DNA of 64,000 nucleotides, taken from NCBI GenBank assembly GCA_009760885.1, contig CM019693.1:2794300-2858299 (forward strand). The letters run 5' to 3'. This DNA is from Achatina immaculata (taxonomy: Eukaryota; Mollusca; Gastropoda; Stylommatophora; Achatinidae). How positions within the stretch are numbered: position 1 is the stretch's first letter; the number at the start of each line of letters is the position of its first letter. The notes below the pieces were generated by a model that had not been told where the DNA came from, searched no databases, and saw only the letters and a program-made list of their open reading frames with translations. Both the position numbers and the translations under genes were made by a program. This document shows, in pieces, positions 20,402 through 31,554 of the stretch.

Positions 20402-20582
20402 CTGCCAGTCTTGGTGATGATCATTTCCGTTCCCAGGGAGTGGAACTTTCCCCACAGGTCCCTGTTTTCCAGGGAGACCTTGATGTTCTTGTCCGCGGCG
20501 TCCGCCTGTGTTCCTGTCATGACACGCTTGTGCTCCGTCGAGCCCAGGTGATGGTAGCCTCCAAACTGTTGTCCTTGACCCA
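20402..20582 (-). CDS. T-box transcription factor, exon 4 (start of the T-box DNA-binding domain)
   Basis: The exon is 181 bp. On the minus strand it begins after the acceptor CTCTCTCTCCAG at 20583 and ends before the donor CAG|GTCTGT at 20401. It encodes residues 116-174 of the model. A linker ([18 protein letters not shown]) leads into [20 protein letters not shown] and TKTG, then the split codon AG|-. T-box domains begin with [19 protein letters not shown], and an intron right after ...TK-G(R) is a common position. T-box proteins bind T-site DNA and regulate development in the nucleus. GTEMIITK rather than NEMIVTK argues against Brachyury. LENRDLW resembles Tbx6/16-type proteins, but the subfamily is not settled. 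Phase 1 at the 5' side fits exon 3. No following T-box exon was found down to position 1. Confidence 0.88.
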
Positions 20583-20824
20583 CTGGAGAGAGAGACAGAG
20601 AGAGTAAACGTAATAATGACTGCATAATGCTGAGGACAGTAATAGGTATTACTTCCGCCAAAAAGTACCAGGTTGCTGTGACAGACAAAGATGGAAGAAA
20701 CAACTTGTGCGTCTCGGGCGTGTTGCCGGGCAGATTTTAGATTATTTCAACTTTTCTCGTCACTGTTGTTTTTTTCCTGTTCTGTATTATTATTATTATT
20801 ATTATTATTATTACTGTTATTAAT

Positions 20825-21060
20825 TATTGACTGACAATTCACTACCAAAAATAGCATTAAGATGGACACCACAGGGGAACAGAAGTAAGGGTAGACCAAA
20901 AGAGACATGGAGAAGAACAACAGAAAGGATGTTGAGCAATAAAGGGCTCACTTGGGCAAGAGGGGGGAAAAAAAAGGCAAAGGGCAGGCATTTGTGGAAA
21001 ACCCTTGCGGAAGCCCCATGTGCCCTGGGCACTTAAGGTTCAGAGAGAGGGAGAGAGATT
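20825..21060 (+). mobile_element. LINE-B 3' end with (GA)n tail
   Basis: The frame reads MTDNSLPKIALRWTPQGNRS, KGRPKETWRRTTERMLSNKG, LTWARG and HLWKTLAEAPCALGT, then TAA and a short GA tail. It is the basic C-terminus of an endonuclease/RT LINE, flanked by ATT microsatellites. It lies between exon 4 and exon 3 of the T-box gene, antisense to it. Confidence 0.8.
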
Positions 21061-21120
21061 ATTAATTGTTATTATTACTATTATTATTATTATTGAACAA
21101 TGAAAATTAGTTCTGCTACA

Positions 21121-21871
21121 ATCTATGCCAATGGTTCCCAGTGAACCTCCCCACCCACCCCCCAACCCTAACCCCTGCTGTTTCAAAATTCGAGACACCC
21201 AGACTTTGGAAAAGTCTCATATCTGTGTGGTAGCTATGTGCTTTAAATACAAAAAAGATTTCTTTTTTTGTTGTCTTCAGAAAATGTGGGTAACCTTTAA
21301 TAAGTACATGCTACACTACACTAAAAATCACAGCACAAATTTGGTGAATTTTCAAAAGGACAATAATGTAGTTAAGAAAAAAAAAAGTAAGCAAGTAACG
21401 TTCCTACTTGTCCCGGCAGATAAACAGAAAGTGAAAGGTGTGACAGCCAAGCAACCTAAATTATGCTGAGAGAAACCGTGCCTCTTTTTATTCCGAACAA
21501 TCGCTTCCACACCCGGTTCAATATTTCCTGTTTTTTAATCTCAGATCTGGGTCACCATAAAACAGATTCCTGTGCGTGTGCTTCGTGTAATAATATGTCG
21601 GAAATATGTGTTCACAAACATATGTGTTTCTCGTCAGTCTTCTTATAATCAGAAAAAACAAACACACACACACACATTCACACAGAGTAAGTACGGTCTG
21701 CACTTTTTCAATGAAACATCACAAGATGTGTCAGCATCTTCATCTTGCTCAAGGAGCTTTGAGTTTTTGTCACGGGACCCCCCCCCCCCACAGGAAGGTT
21801 TTTTTTTTTGGGGGGGGGGGTGGGGGAGGAGGCGCTCTGCTGACCAGAAATTGAGAACCACTGCTCTATGC
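21121..21871. mobile_element. Non-autonomous hAT-type element with TSD
   Basis: The element spans 21129-21863 (735 bp). Its left end CAATGGTTCCCAG matches the inverted right end (TTGAGAACCACTG on the plus strand, i.e. CAGTGGTTCTCAA). The flanks ATCTATGC (21121-21128) and CTCTATGC (21864-21871) agree at 7 of 8 positions, the size expected for hAT. The inside has poly-C/poly-T/poly-G runs (21779-21822) and no transposase. It sits in T-box intron 3. Confidence 0.75.
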
Positions 21872-22010
21872 TACACTCTATGAAGTAATGTCTTTTGTAA
21901 CCCACTGACACGAGGAGAGCCATTTAAAAATCTGACTATCCAGGAATCTACGGCGGGAAACTTCTTAAGCATGAAGCAACGGTATTCGGGGCAGGGCCCA
22001 TTAGATTCAT

Positions 22011-22845
22011 TCATTCATTTGCATGTCCCTTGTGGAACTTTGCCTCCCTAACAGCTCTCCTGTATGCCTCTCGGTTGTGAGCAAGATGGCCTGCTGCTGA
22101 TGCATCCATTTGCAGATCATCAACGATGTCTTCCAGCCGTCTTCGCCTTGGTCTTCCTCTTTTTCTTTTTCCCATTATGTACCCTTCCAAGACGGTTTTC
22201 TCTAGATTATCATGACGTTTAATGTGTCCAAAATATTTCAGTTTTCTCTCTTTGATCCTCTTTACTATCCAGCCTTCTTCAATATTAAGTTCTTGTAGTA
22301 TGGATATATTTGTTCTTTTTTGTGTCCATGATATTTGAAGAACTCTTCTGTAGCATTTATATTCAAAGGCATTTATGTGTTTCTCAGCTGTTTTGTTAAG
22401 TGTCCAGGTCTCACAGGATATGCTGCGATGAGAAAGATGCATGCCCTTAAAAATCTTATTTTTGTAGTTCTGTCTGTTCCTCTCCACAGATTCTTTAGTT
22501 GTTTTACTTTCTGAAGAGCGATAGATGGCCTCCTTTTAATTTCCCTCATTGTATCACCATTATTAGTTAGCAGTGATCCAAGATATTCAAAACTCTCCAC
22601 TTCTTCCAGTTTTTCCTCATTGATACATATTTCAGCTGCCTTGTTTGTTTTGCCAGTTGTCATCAATTTAGTTTTCTTCGCATTAAGATAGAGGTTTTGC
22701 TCTTCACTATTCTTACGGACTGACATAATTATTTTTTCCATTCCTTTTTGTGTTGTGGACAGTAATACTGTGTCATCAGCATATCTAATCTCTGGTATTT
22801 CATAACCTCCAACTGTTATGGCATCGTAATATTCTTTGCCCATTA
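22011..22845 (-). mobile_element. LINE-A, best-preserved copy (RT end and C-terminus)
   Basis: Reading the minus strand: YEIPEIRYADDTVLLSTTQK holds RT motif C (YADD), then KKTKLMTTGKTNKAAEICIN, EEKLEEVESFEYLGSLLTNN and QLKNLWRGTDRTTKIRFLRA form the post-palm region. After one frameshift near 22430 come RTNISILQELNIEEGWIVKR, LKYFGHIKRHDNLEKTVLEG, the basic GKRKRGRPRRRRLEDIVDDL and FHKGHANE. The stop codon lies in the (ATGA)n tail at 22011-22022. It is 5'-truncated before motif C, so it cannot make a functional RT. It sits in T-box intron 3, in sense orientation. Confidence 0.9.
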
Positions 22846-23140
22846 GACAGTATCCGACAATCCGCGTGGATGTCGATTGGATCATCCCTTCGAACACCAC
22901 CGCGGCATATTGACAAGAAGCAACTTAGTGAGGTTTACCGTCAAAAAGTTAATGTCAAAAAAAAGACACAGGGCTAGATGGAAATTAATTTTTGCCAAGT
23001 TTAATTTCAGGAACAGGCACATGATGATGACGGTAAACAGGAATGAAAACCGGAGATAATGAACACAGTAAAGCAAGACATGCGCAGTGCTCTGTCAACA
23101 ATGAAAAACACACAAAACTAACGCTCACAGAGTTACTCAC

Positions 23141-23278
23141 CTGCCAAAGACATGGGGTCATGGTGCATAGAAAACGCAAACGGGGAGAACTGCGGGGCTG
23201 GCATAAGTCCATGTGACAGCGGGAATGCGCGCGCCCTCTGACTGAGTAGGTCATCTTCGTACATACTGGCCTGACCTG
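23141..23278 (-). CDS. T-box transcription factor, exon 3 (N-terminal region)
   Basis: The exon is 138 bp. The minus strand shows acceptor TTTTCACAG at 23279 and a consensus donor GGCAG|GTGAGT at 23140. The frame is the only one consistent with its neighbours: it starts with CA (completing GCA from exon 2) and ends with G (completing GTG with exon 4). It encodes residues 70-114: GQASMYEDDLLSQRARAFPL then SHGLMPAPQFSPFAFSMHHD and PMSLA. This is a proline/serine/aromatic-rich, probably disordered N-terminal segment with no known domain. GC content is clearly above the surrounding intron. The acceptor is a CAGCAG tandem, so a second acceptor three bases in (exon from 23275) would drop one Ala. 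Confidence 0.85.
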
Positions 23279-23394
23279 CTGTGAAAAGAAAAACAAAAAC
23301 AAAAACACCTTAAGTAAGTCTAGCAAAAAATGTCATAAGTCCCCCAAAGGAAAAACAGAGGACGAATGTCATAAGATATAAACTGTCAAGAAAC
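23279..23394. other. Start of T-box intron 2 (19 kb in all)
   Basis: Intron 2 runs from 23279 to 42331 and holds most of the LINE, SINE and minisatellite content listed below. No alternative exon was recognised in it. Confidence 0.6.
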
Positions 23395-23685
23395 GACCAA
23401 GTGATAATCTTCTGGCAGATAACAGGACATTGCAGACACCATCTATACCAGAAACTGAAAATTGGGTCCAACAGACCTTTTGTCCTGCAGGCAAAGCTCA
23501 ACAGACTCCACATCACATCCTCCAGAATTACCATCTATACAACCCAGTCAAGCAAAGGACCTGATCAGAACTCAACCCCTTACAAAAGAAGCTCTATGGT
23601 AATGCTGAAAACCTGAGATGAACTGCCACGTTTGTGAGAGAGATTGGTGTACATCTCAGAGCAAATGATAAAGAAGAAGAACTTA
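23395..23685 (+). repeat. Dispersed repeat K, copy 1
   Basis: Blocks in order: GACATTGCAGACACCATCTA TACCAGAAA, CACATCCTCCAGAATTACCA TCTATACAACCCA, GACCTGATCAGAACTCAACC, CTTACAAAAGAAGCTCTATG, GAAAACCTGAGATGAACTGC and GAGAGAGATTGGTG. The same blocks recur at 52330-54085 (with a 31-bp minisatellite and a LINE inside) and 55050-55270. Non-coding, class unknown. Confidence 0.65.
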
Positions 23686-23984
23686 CGTAAATAAATTTCT
23701 ATGTCCCCTTAGTCACTCAGTATAAGTCGTTGATGACTGACACATTAGTAGCAGTATTTTGATTCAGATTTCCATTATTTTTTTGAAACTTACTTGCATA
23801 AAGAATATGGCCATGTGATCTTTTGTACTATTTAAAGCAAGAAGTTCAAGCCTATAATGACTGGTTACTCAAAATAAATTCAAAATAAAATTCACAGAAT
23901 ATAGAGATTCACATGTTATCCATAAGCAGTCTTTTGTCTCCAGAATAAAAGTATTGTTTCCAGTGTACTTTCAGCATTAGTGCA
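23686..23984. other. Intronic spacer, nothing recognised
   Basis: AT-rich DNA. Confidence 0.4.
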
Positions 23985-24660
23985 TCAGTCACTTGCATGT
24001 CACTTTGTGGAACCCTGCTTCCCTAACAGCTGTCCTGTAAATCTCTCGGTTGTAAGCAAGATGCCCTGCTGCTGATGCATCCATTCGCAGATAGTCAACG
24101 ACGTCTTGCACCCATCTTCGCCTTGGTCTTCTCTCTTTCTTTTTCCCATTATATACCCTACCAAGACTGTCTTCTCTAAATTCTCATGACGTTTAATATG
24201 TCAATAATTTTCTTTAATAGCCAGCCTTCTTCAATATTAAGTTCTTGTAATATGGATATATTTGTTCTCTTTTGAGTTCATGATATTTCAAGAACTCTTC
24301 TGTAGCATTTGCATTCAAAGGCATTTATGTGTTTCTCAGCTTTTGTTAAATGTCCAGGTCTCACAGGCATATGTTGTAATAGGAAAGATGCATGCCCTTA
24401 ACAATTATTTTTGTAGATCTATCTGTTCCTCTCCACAGCTTTTTTAAAAGTTGTTTTATTTATTTAATACCGATAGATGTTCTCTTTTTAATATCCCTCA
24501 TTATATCTCCATTATTATTAATGATCCAAGATATTCAAAACTCTCAACCTATTCCAATTTTTCCTCATTGATACATATTTCAGCAGCCTTATTTCTTTTG
24601 TCGGTTGTCATCAATTTAGTTTTCTTCACATAAAGGGTTTGCTCTTCACTATTGCACTAT
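23985..24660 (-). mobile_element. LINE-A, decayed copy
   Basis: It is collinear with the copy at 22011 from the KKTKLMTT region to the CATGCAAGTGACTG end. Many indels, including a deletion of the KYFGHIKR block, leave no intact frame. It is sense to the T-box gene, inside intron 2. Confidence 0.8.
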
Positions 24661-25290
24661 TGCACATCACAAAAAGTTGTATGTTACACCATTCACTCTC
24701 TGGTTAAGTTAAAACATATCCTTGTAACATGAGTGTCCTGTAGTTGAACACGCGTAGGTAGCAGCAGCTGTTGCAGAACTTTTGTGCAAACATGTGTGAG
24801 AGAAACAGCTTTCGATGTCTGTGCGAACGACGAAGAAGAAGATATCAGACATGAGCACACATGAAAACCTAAGTGTGCGCTAGAGACTGTAAGAAGTGAA
24901 GACACTTTGCTACTGTCCCCGAAAGACGCCATGTTGCGACTGTGTGGTCTATCATCACTGCACAAGGATTAAGATGGATGAGTAGATATGGTGCTTCAAG
25001 GACAAATGAATGTTAATGTCTAAAAAAAAATCAGCAGCAGCATCCTGTGACATATATTCCTGTAAATGTGACAGTTCCGATCGTTAGCTTGCTTTGACTC
25101 TCATCGTCTCGAGGGCGCAGTTGCTTTCTCTCCGTACTTTGAAGTGGCCATTTTGCTCTTGGTGTACTGCATTCTTTTCTTTTCTTTTTTCCTTTTTGGT
25201 CAAGCAGTAATGTGTCGGATGTAGCGAACTACATGGACTATTTTTTAAGTCTCTAGGTAGAGTTTACAAACAAGGACTGTGCAATACTTT
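24661..25290. other. Intronic stretch, nothing recognised
   Basis: No gene or repeat recognised; short antisense open frames look like chance. Confidence 0.4.
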
Positions 25291-25575
25291 CTCTCTCTCT
25301 CTCTCTCTCTTTAGCAGACTGTACTTCCATGATGACCATGGCGACTGCTGGCCCAGTAACAAATCCAGGACTGTCACTTGGGGGGGGGGGGGGAACAGGA
25401 CAGGGTCTTGGTAAGCTATGGTTCGCCAACCCTGACTCTAGCATGTCAGCTACAGTTCGCCAACCCAGACGCTAGCATGTCAGCTACAGTTCGCCAACCC
25501 AGACGCTAGCATGTCACCTATAGTTCGCCAACCCTGACGCTAGCATGTCAGCTATGGGTCGCTGACTGCCAAATA
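25291..25575 (-). repeat. Dispersed repeat R with four tandem 34-bp units
   Basis: A (CT)n patch (25291-25310), then on the minus strand four units of GTTGGCGAAC-ATAGCTGACATGCTAGCG, GACCAAGACCCTGTCC and a poly-C tract (plus-strand G run at 25381-25393). This copy shows the internal 34-bp unit most clearly. Confidence 0.7.
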
Positions 25576-26079
25576 TGACATTCTGCTTTTAATTGTCTTT
25601 TTAAATTTAATTTTACTTCCAATATCTCCATATTATGTTCACGTATTATACTGCGTATAAACATCTCATGGACCTTCGTTTCTCATTAAGGTCTATAAAA
25701 CGATTTTCACTTAAAAACTAGGAAAACCTAAAACTACCTAGTAAATGACAAAGGTAGGAGGGGCGATAACTGACGCATCTCATCTTTTCCCTAGATCTAA
25801 GATGGTGACACGTATTGATTGAAAAGTCAAACGTTTCAAACCATCAGCTTTAAAAAAAAATGTATCCTGGCATGTTAATGACTCATAATAGTTTCATGTT
25901 GTAACTTTTATTAAAAACTAGGACCCCTTTATATTTCTCCATACTGAGTCCATCATTGCTCCTCTATCGATCAGATTCAGAACAAAGTAAATTCCATTTC
26001 AGCTGAAATTTTTTGATGTAAAAGACGTTCATGTAAAATTTAAACGACAAGTTACGACAAAATTATGCCTGTGTAAAAT
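25576..26079. other. Intronic stretch, nothing recognised
   Basis: AT-rich DNA without recognised elements. Confidence 0.4.
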
Positions 26080-26345
26080 GAGTGGCGAAGTGGTTAGTGC
26101 ATTAGTCCCTCATGGCGAAGGTTGGGGGGAGGGGGTTCGAATCCGGCCGAAGAGGCGGCGCCCCCCCCCCCCAGTCAACCAGGCTGTAGAAATGGGTACC
26201 TAACTTACCCTGGAGCTGGGGAAGAAAAGGCGGGCCAGGCGTGGTGCTAACCACATGACCCTGTCAAGAAAAATGTGGGCACTAACATCTTATCCTCTAT
26301 GTGCCTGTTAGTCACGTCAGGGAAGCTGTTACCTTTTACTTCCTT
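26080..26345 (+). mobile_element. SINE S1
   Basis: The tRNA-like head has box A GAGTGGCGAAGTGGTTAGTG and box B GGTTCGAATCC. The body has CCCAGTCAACCAGGCTGTAG, AAATGGGTACCTAACTTACC, GGCCAGGCGTGGTGCTAACC and ATGTGCCTGTTAGTCACGTC. The same body occurs at 45100, 41415 (minus) and 63670. Pol III type promoter; non-coding. Confidence 0.75.
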
Positions 26346-26489
26346 AAAACGTAATTAGAAAGAGCACAGGGAACTTTTGTGCCCAGTAAACAAAGCTTTA
26401 CACGGAAATTAAAGCAAACATTTTTCATAACCAAAGTAACTCCATTAAAAAAAAAAAATGGTTCTGTTTTTACTGCGACTACGCTATTT

Positions 26490-26815
26490 ATTCTGGCCAC
26501 CAGTGATCCATAGCCAACATGCTAGCGTCAGGGTTGGTGAAGTACAGCTGACCAAGACCCTGTCTCACGTCTCTGTTGGTATCCCACCGCCTTCCCCCAG
26601 AAACAGGGCAGGCCTGGCTAACGAGGCAGGGATCACCATAATTCTCCCCCCCCCCCGGTGGTGGAGTCTGATAAAGAAGTGCTGTACACCCTCCGCTTTT
26701 TAGCTGTACTCGGGGTCTGAAAAACTAGGCTGCATAACCCGCTCCAAATCCGATACGATGGTGTGTCTCAAATCTTCACGGCATCGGCTACAAAGAACAC
26801 AAGAAGAAGAAGAAG
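26490..26815 (+). repeat. Dispersed repeat R
   Basis: Order as at 2961: CAACATGCTAGCGTCAGGGT, GACCAAGACCCTGTCTCACG, AACGAGGCAGGGATCACC, poly-C, GGTGGAGTCTGATAAAGAAG, CTTTTTAGCTGTACTC and CACGGCATCGGCTACAAAG. It ends in a (GAA)n tract at 26802-26822. Confidence 0.7.
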
Positions 26816-26822
26816 AAGAAGA

Positions 26823-27474
26823 GTTGCTCTTGGTTTGAAACTGGAAACCATCGCTGTAAAGTAAAAATGACAAGAAACTAATTTCTAAACTTCTATCACA
26901 TTTCGAGAAAAAACAAAACAAATTTTGTCGTATGATCTGGCAAACAAAATTAAGATTATCTAGCACACACATACACAAAAAAGACAGCCAAAATAAATTC
27001 GGTGGTGTAAATTAACTCAGGCTGATCGAATTGTTTATATTCAAAATGTCATTTAAAAAATGAGCGCTGTTAAGATCTGAAAAGTTAAATTCTTCATGTG
27101 ACATGTCCTGTCCAGAACGTTGTACCTCTCACTACCTCGCTAAATGCAGTCTGGCCTCGCCCAAGTTGACCAGCGTTTTGAAATGACAAATAGATAATAA
27201 ATTATATAACTTTAATGTAAAAAAAAAACAATTTAAATACCTCAGAATTATACCTACTGCAAAATGAAAGCTCAGAAACATCAAGAGTTAGAAATAGATT
27301 ATAATATCCACATGTGTGTTTTAATCAGTTGTTCTTAAGACATAATTTAATGTAGTGAAAACCACGGACTGAAAATCTTTACAGCCCCTAAAAGAATCCA
27401 TGACGCGCGAAGATTGAAACTAACACCCAGAAAAGTAGGTTAACCTCACTTCATAAAGTGCTAAGCAACTAAAA
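26823..27474. other. Intronic stretch, nothing recognised
   Basis: AT-rich DNA without a recognised element. Confidence 0.4.
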
Positions 27475-28010
27475 GTGCATTATTATTATTATATCCTGTG
27501 CCGGATAGCTTTGGCTGTTATGCTTCTCCGTCTTGCACGGTCCTTGTTGTTTCTGATTAGTTCAGACGGTTTTCTTCTTTCATGCCACCTGGTCAGCCCA
27601 CAGAGATATTTTTTTCTTGACCATTCTCACTCTCTCTCACTCTCTCTCTCTCTCTCTCTCCTCCCCCCGCCTCCTTGAATTATTATTAGGTTATCGAGCC
27701 TCATGACATGTCCTAGAAATTTTTATTGTTTTTTTTTCCTCGTATTATTTTGACTAGGTTCCATTGTTCTGGAAACTTCTTTGAGGACCTCTTCGGCTTT
27801 TTTGTTAAAAGTCTGTCCAGGGGATTTGTTGAAACTTTCTCAAAACAAAACAAAACAAAACAAAACACACACACACACACACTCACACACATCTCTGTTG
27901 CTTCCAGTTTGTCATCTTTTTGTTGACTGGTCAAAGCTTCACAACCATATAGCAATATCGGCTCCATGATATACTAATAATAATACTATAATACTCTTTT
28001 CCTCACTTTT
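27475..28010 (-). mobile_element. LINE-E 3' end with microsatellite expansions
   Basis: The minus strand reads MEPILLYGCEALTSQQKDDK LEATEM, then an expanded (TG)n (plus-strand ACACAC at 27866-27890), then KPKRSSKKFPEQWNLVKIIR, a (GA)n tract at 27628-27660, and SELIRNNKDRARRRSITAKA IRHRI. It ends in (TAA)n at 27480-27492. Two internal simple repeats and stops make it inactive. Confidence 0.75.
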
Positions 28011-29869
28011 ACCGAGATTATCCTATGTGTTAGTATTATCTTCGCGTCAAATATTTATATAAACATAATTTTGAAACATTTTACATTTACGTGACAAAAA
28101 TTATGCAGGAAAATAGTAATAGCGCAATGTGTAAAATAAGTAATGAGCACAAAGTGTAAAATAAGTAATGAGCACAAAGTGCAATATATTAATAAACAAA
28201 CAACAATGAAATATTAATGACAGGAATGACGCCCTTATCGCTAGGACAAACGAGCGATATTTCAGCCTCTGCCTTCGCCGGGAAATAAAAGAAACAGAGA
28301 GAATAAGAATGAAATGACGCAGGGAAAGAATTGGGAAAATTAAAATTTCATATTATAAATAAAACGAAAAATATCTTTCGATACAATTAAAAAAAAGACA
28401 AATTGAAAAAAAAAAAATTCTGATGGATGTTTGAAAAAAAAAAGATTGAAAGAGTAATGAAAGTGAGCAGAAACAAGGATGGTAGAAAGAAAGATGAGCA
28501 GAACATTCAACAATCCAATATTTGGGTAAAAGCCTTTTCAAGGATCACATACAAAAAAAAACCAACACAGCGAATCGAAAAACAAGCACGCACACACACA
28601 CACACACACAAAACAAAATTTTAATGATGAAATATTAAAACTTAGCCCTTCTCCTCCTGTGTTTTTTTTTATCCTTGTAAGTAAGACGGGCACAAAACGG
28701 CCGAAATATTGGATCGTTGTGTGTTCCTTTATACGTGCTATTCTTACTGTCTGCCGTTTTTTTTTTCTGCTCAGTTTCCTAACTCTTTCTATCTTTTGGT
28801 TTTTTTTTTGGTTTTTTTTTTAAAAACTGAACCATACACCTCTGTCTACCTTCATTATTAGAACCAGTTTTACCCTAGTCGTCATTTCTCTTATCTCTCG
28901 GATGTTTGAAAAAAACGCTGAAAGTAAGCTAATCTGAAGCTAACATCAGATATAACATTCGGAAGGGGCTAACTGCAAACAGAGAAATAAATAGCTTGTT
29001 TAGAAAACATGAGAAGTCTTTCGATATAAGTACAGCGACGCCTCTTTATCTGAATGTGAGATATAACATTTTTCCACAACTACTGAACAAATGTAGTTTC
29101 CATTTTTTAAAATATTTTTTTATATGATCAAATCAGAATATCAAAACTACAAATTGATGCGGCTAATCAAATTCATTTACAACAAATACTTTTTTTAAGT
29201 GAATTTCACCTTCGCAAACTTTAAAACTGTAATCTAGCAGAAACAGTACCTGGTTGTTGCACTGGTGGGCAAACGTTGGACCAGAACATTCTTATCCTTT
29301 TCTTAAGAGAAAACAATTCCCTGCAAACACTCACAACCAAAGAATACCTGCTGCGAGAAATACTGGTTTATATAGGTGAGTCCAGTTTACCGCTTCTAAT
29401 ACGAAATTAAAGGAAAATACTTGGGTGTGCCCGACAGGAATACAAGAAAATATTACGTACAAGGGGGGTGGGGTGTGGGGGGATACGTCTGCTGTTGTGC
29501 TGAGTATTTGCCGAGATGGCGCCGTTGTGGGTCGGAGAAGATGCTCTGCATCTGTTGATTCTGTGTTTTGATTAAGATAAAGGCCAAGATCGAAGCAGAC
29601 AGGCGGGTCATCGAAGCAGATAAGCTTTGGCACACCTTCATCGGTTTTTGCGGATTAAACGCGGTGGACGCACCCCCGATGGGCTGGATTGATTTATTGC
29701 GAAAGGAAGCTAACTTTGATTTCAATCGTTCAATGGATAGGATGATAAGCTTCTGAACAAATTAAACACTCCTATGATAAATTTCTTAGGAGTTTTAGGG
29801 TGAGGAGTGAAATTTTTTCATCTTATTTTCTGTAAAAAAAAAAATTTTAGGGGCATATTTTACAAAGAA
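28011..29869. other. Intronic stretch, low in recognised repeats
   Basis: About 1.9 kb with few simple repeats: AACA/CA tracts at 28590-28615 and T/A runs. A GC-richer segment at 29490-29760 contains overlapping open frames on both strands (62 codons at 29568-29756 plus; 90 codons at 29725-29453 minus) without recognisable domains. A conserved non-coding element or a unique repeat is possible. Confidence 0.35.
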
Positions 29870-30205
29870 ACTCTGTTCATTAGAAGAATGATGAGGATTC
29901 CGTGGACAGCCAAGATAACAACTGAGCAGTGTTTGATATACAGTAATAACAGAGATAAGGAAAAGATAATCATCAATCTTGGGGCATGCGATGAGGAGAA
30001 AGAAACTGGAGAACATCATAGCAGTGGGCAAAACTGAGGGCAGCAGAGGCAGGGGAAGACAGAGGGAACAGATGCCAGAAGGCCTGACACTGTGGCATGG
30101 AAAGGAATCAGCAACAGAGTTATTTGGAAATGTCAATGACCGAGATTTTCGGAGGAGTATAACCGCCCACGCCGCCCGGCATGGCATATGATGATGATGA
30201 AGAAG
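29870..30205 (+). mobile_element. LINE-D 3' end
   Basis: The frame reads RRMMRIPWTAKITTEQ, then after a frameshift KLENIIAVGKTEGSRGRGRQ and FRRSITAHAARHGI. The RIPWT--T-E and GRGRQ------L-W motifs mark the end of endonuclease/RT LINEs. The tail is (ATG/AAG)n at 30188-30214. Confidence 0.75.
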
Positions 30206-30479
30206 AAGAAGAAGAATTCACTGTTTCTAGATACTAAACGTTTTGTGTTATTCCACGGTCTTTCTGTCTACATAAGGTAGGTGAGTCCCAAAAGATGTAA
30301 AATTCTCTGGCACGGAAAATATAAAAACCATTATTATCATGTGCCATTTCCTCCTGAAAAGTTGTATGTAATGGATATCCAGCTCTCTCTCTGCCCCTTG
30401 ATGTCACAGTACACCCGACATCAAAATGATTCGTATCAGTCTCTTGATCCTGCCCATCCATCTATATATTTCTTTTTAT

Positions 30480-30880
30480 TCTTTGTTCAAGTCCTGGGTC
30501 ATACTAAGTCGATGAAGTCCACAGTTCTCTCCAGGTCCACTTCTTCTTCTTCTTCTTCTGTGTTCAAATCCCGGATCATACTAAGTCGATGAAGTCCACA
30601 GTTCTCTCCAGGTCCACTTCTTCTTCTTCTTCTTTTCTTCTTCTTCTTCTTCTTCTTCTTCTTCTTCTCCCTCTTCTTCTTCTTCTTCTTCTTCTTCTGT
30701 GTTCAAATCCCGGATCATACTAAGTCGATGAAGTCCACAGTTCTCTCCAGGTCCACTTCTTCTTCTTCTTCTTCTTCTTCTGTGTTCAAATCCCGGATCA
30801 TACTAAGTCGATGAAGTCCACAGTTCACTCCAGGTCCAATTCTTCTGCCCAAAAGCTCGTCATCTGCGGCCAGTTCTGGC
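30480..30880 (+). repeat. Tandem repeat of about 70-160 bp built on (TTC)n
   Basis: Four copies of TCAAATCCCGGATCATACTA AGTCGATGAAGTCCACAGTT CTCTCCAGGTCCA, each followed by (TTC)n of different length (longest about 30628-30698). Variation in the TTC tract explains the unequal unit length. Confidence 0.85.
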
Positions 30881-31554
30881 TTTCCAGGTCGGTGAACGTT
30901 AGGACTCTTGGAGCACGTGCTATACCGTTTATTCCCCCCCCCCGCCCCTTTTTTTCTTTTATTTCTGTAACTTTTCCTAAAGTACAGGTTTCATGTACGA
31001 TCAAACCAACAACATAGCAGCTTTTCAGATCACCACCAAAGTAGCTCACCCTTCAAGCGAATGTTTCTAGCACTCCTTTGTAATAGCCTCTCCCCTGCAT
31101 ATCTTTCACATCACGTTGAGCACAGAGGAAGTGGCCGTAGTAGCCAAAGACTTGGGAGCCATGGCCTCGTCAGCCATAGGGAAAACATTTTCTTACGTCA
31201 CGGATTACACTGCCTCTACCAACAGGGGATCTAAAACTGTGGCGCCACGCTGTTCTGATTGCAAGGCCAGTGTTTGGCTCTGAGCAAACAAGAATGGCGC
31301 GCAGAAGATCTGAAATAGGGCAGAGCGCCACGTCGGTTGTAAGCCGTGTGGGAGTCAGGTGAGAAAATCTACAGATTGTCTATTCCTTGACACGCGGCAG
31401 CTGAGATGACTGTGTCGGGAATGACAGTTACTGGAGCCGTTGTAGACTAAGGCCACTCAAGACCCAGGTACAAACCTCAGTACGTGTTACTAATACATGC
31501 TGTGACTTTGTTACAGCAAAGCTGGATTAGCCTTGAAATACGCTGGTAGAGTTA
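30881..31554. other. Intronic stretch, nothing recognised
   Basis: Mixed-composition DNA. GC-richer parts at 31100-31440 show no recognisable domain. Confidence 0.4.

Noticed and set aside
20353..20703. Minus-strand 116-codon frame taken as one uninterrupted protein
   Set aside because: Only 20582-20402 is coding. The rest reads through the intron, including the (CT)n before the acceptor and the sequence past the GT donor.
29453..29756. Overlapping plus and minus frames as an exon of the T-box gene
   Set aside because: No splice pair with the phases of exons 2 and 3. Exons 2 and 3 already join in phase without it.
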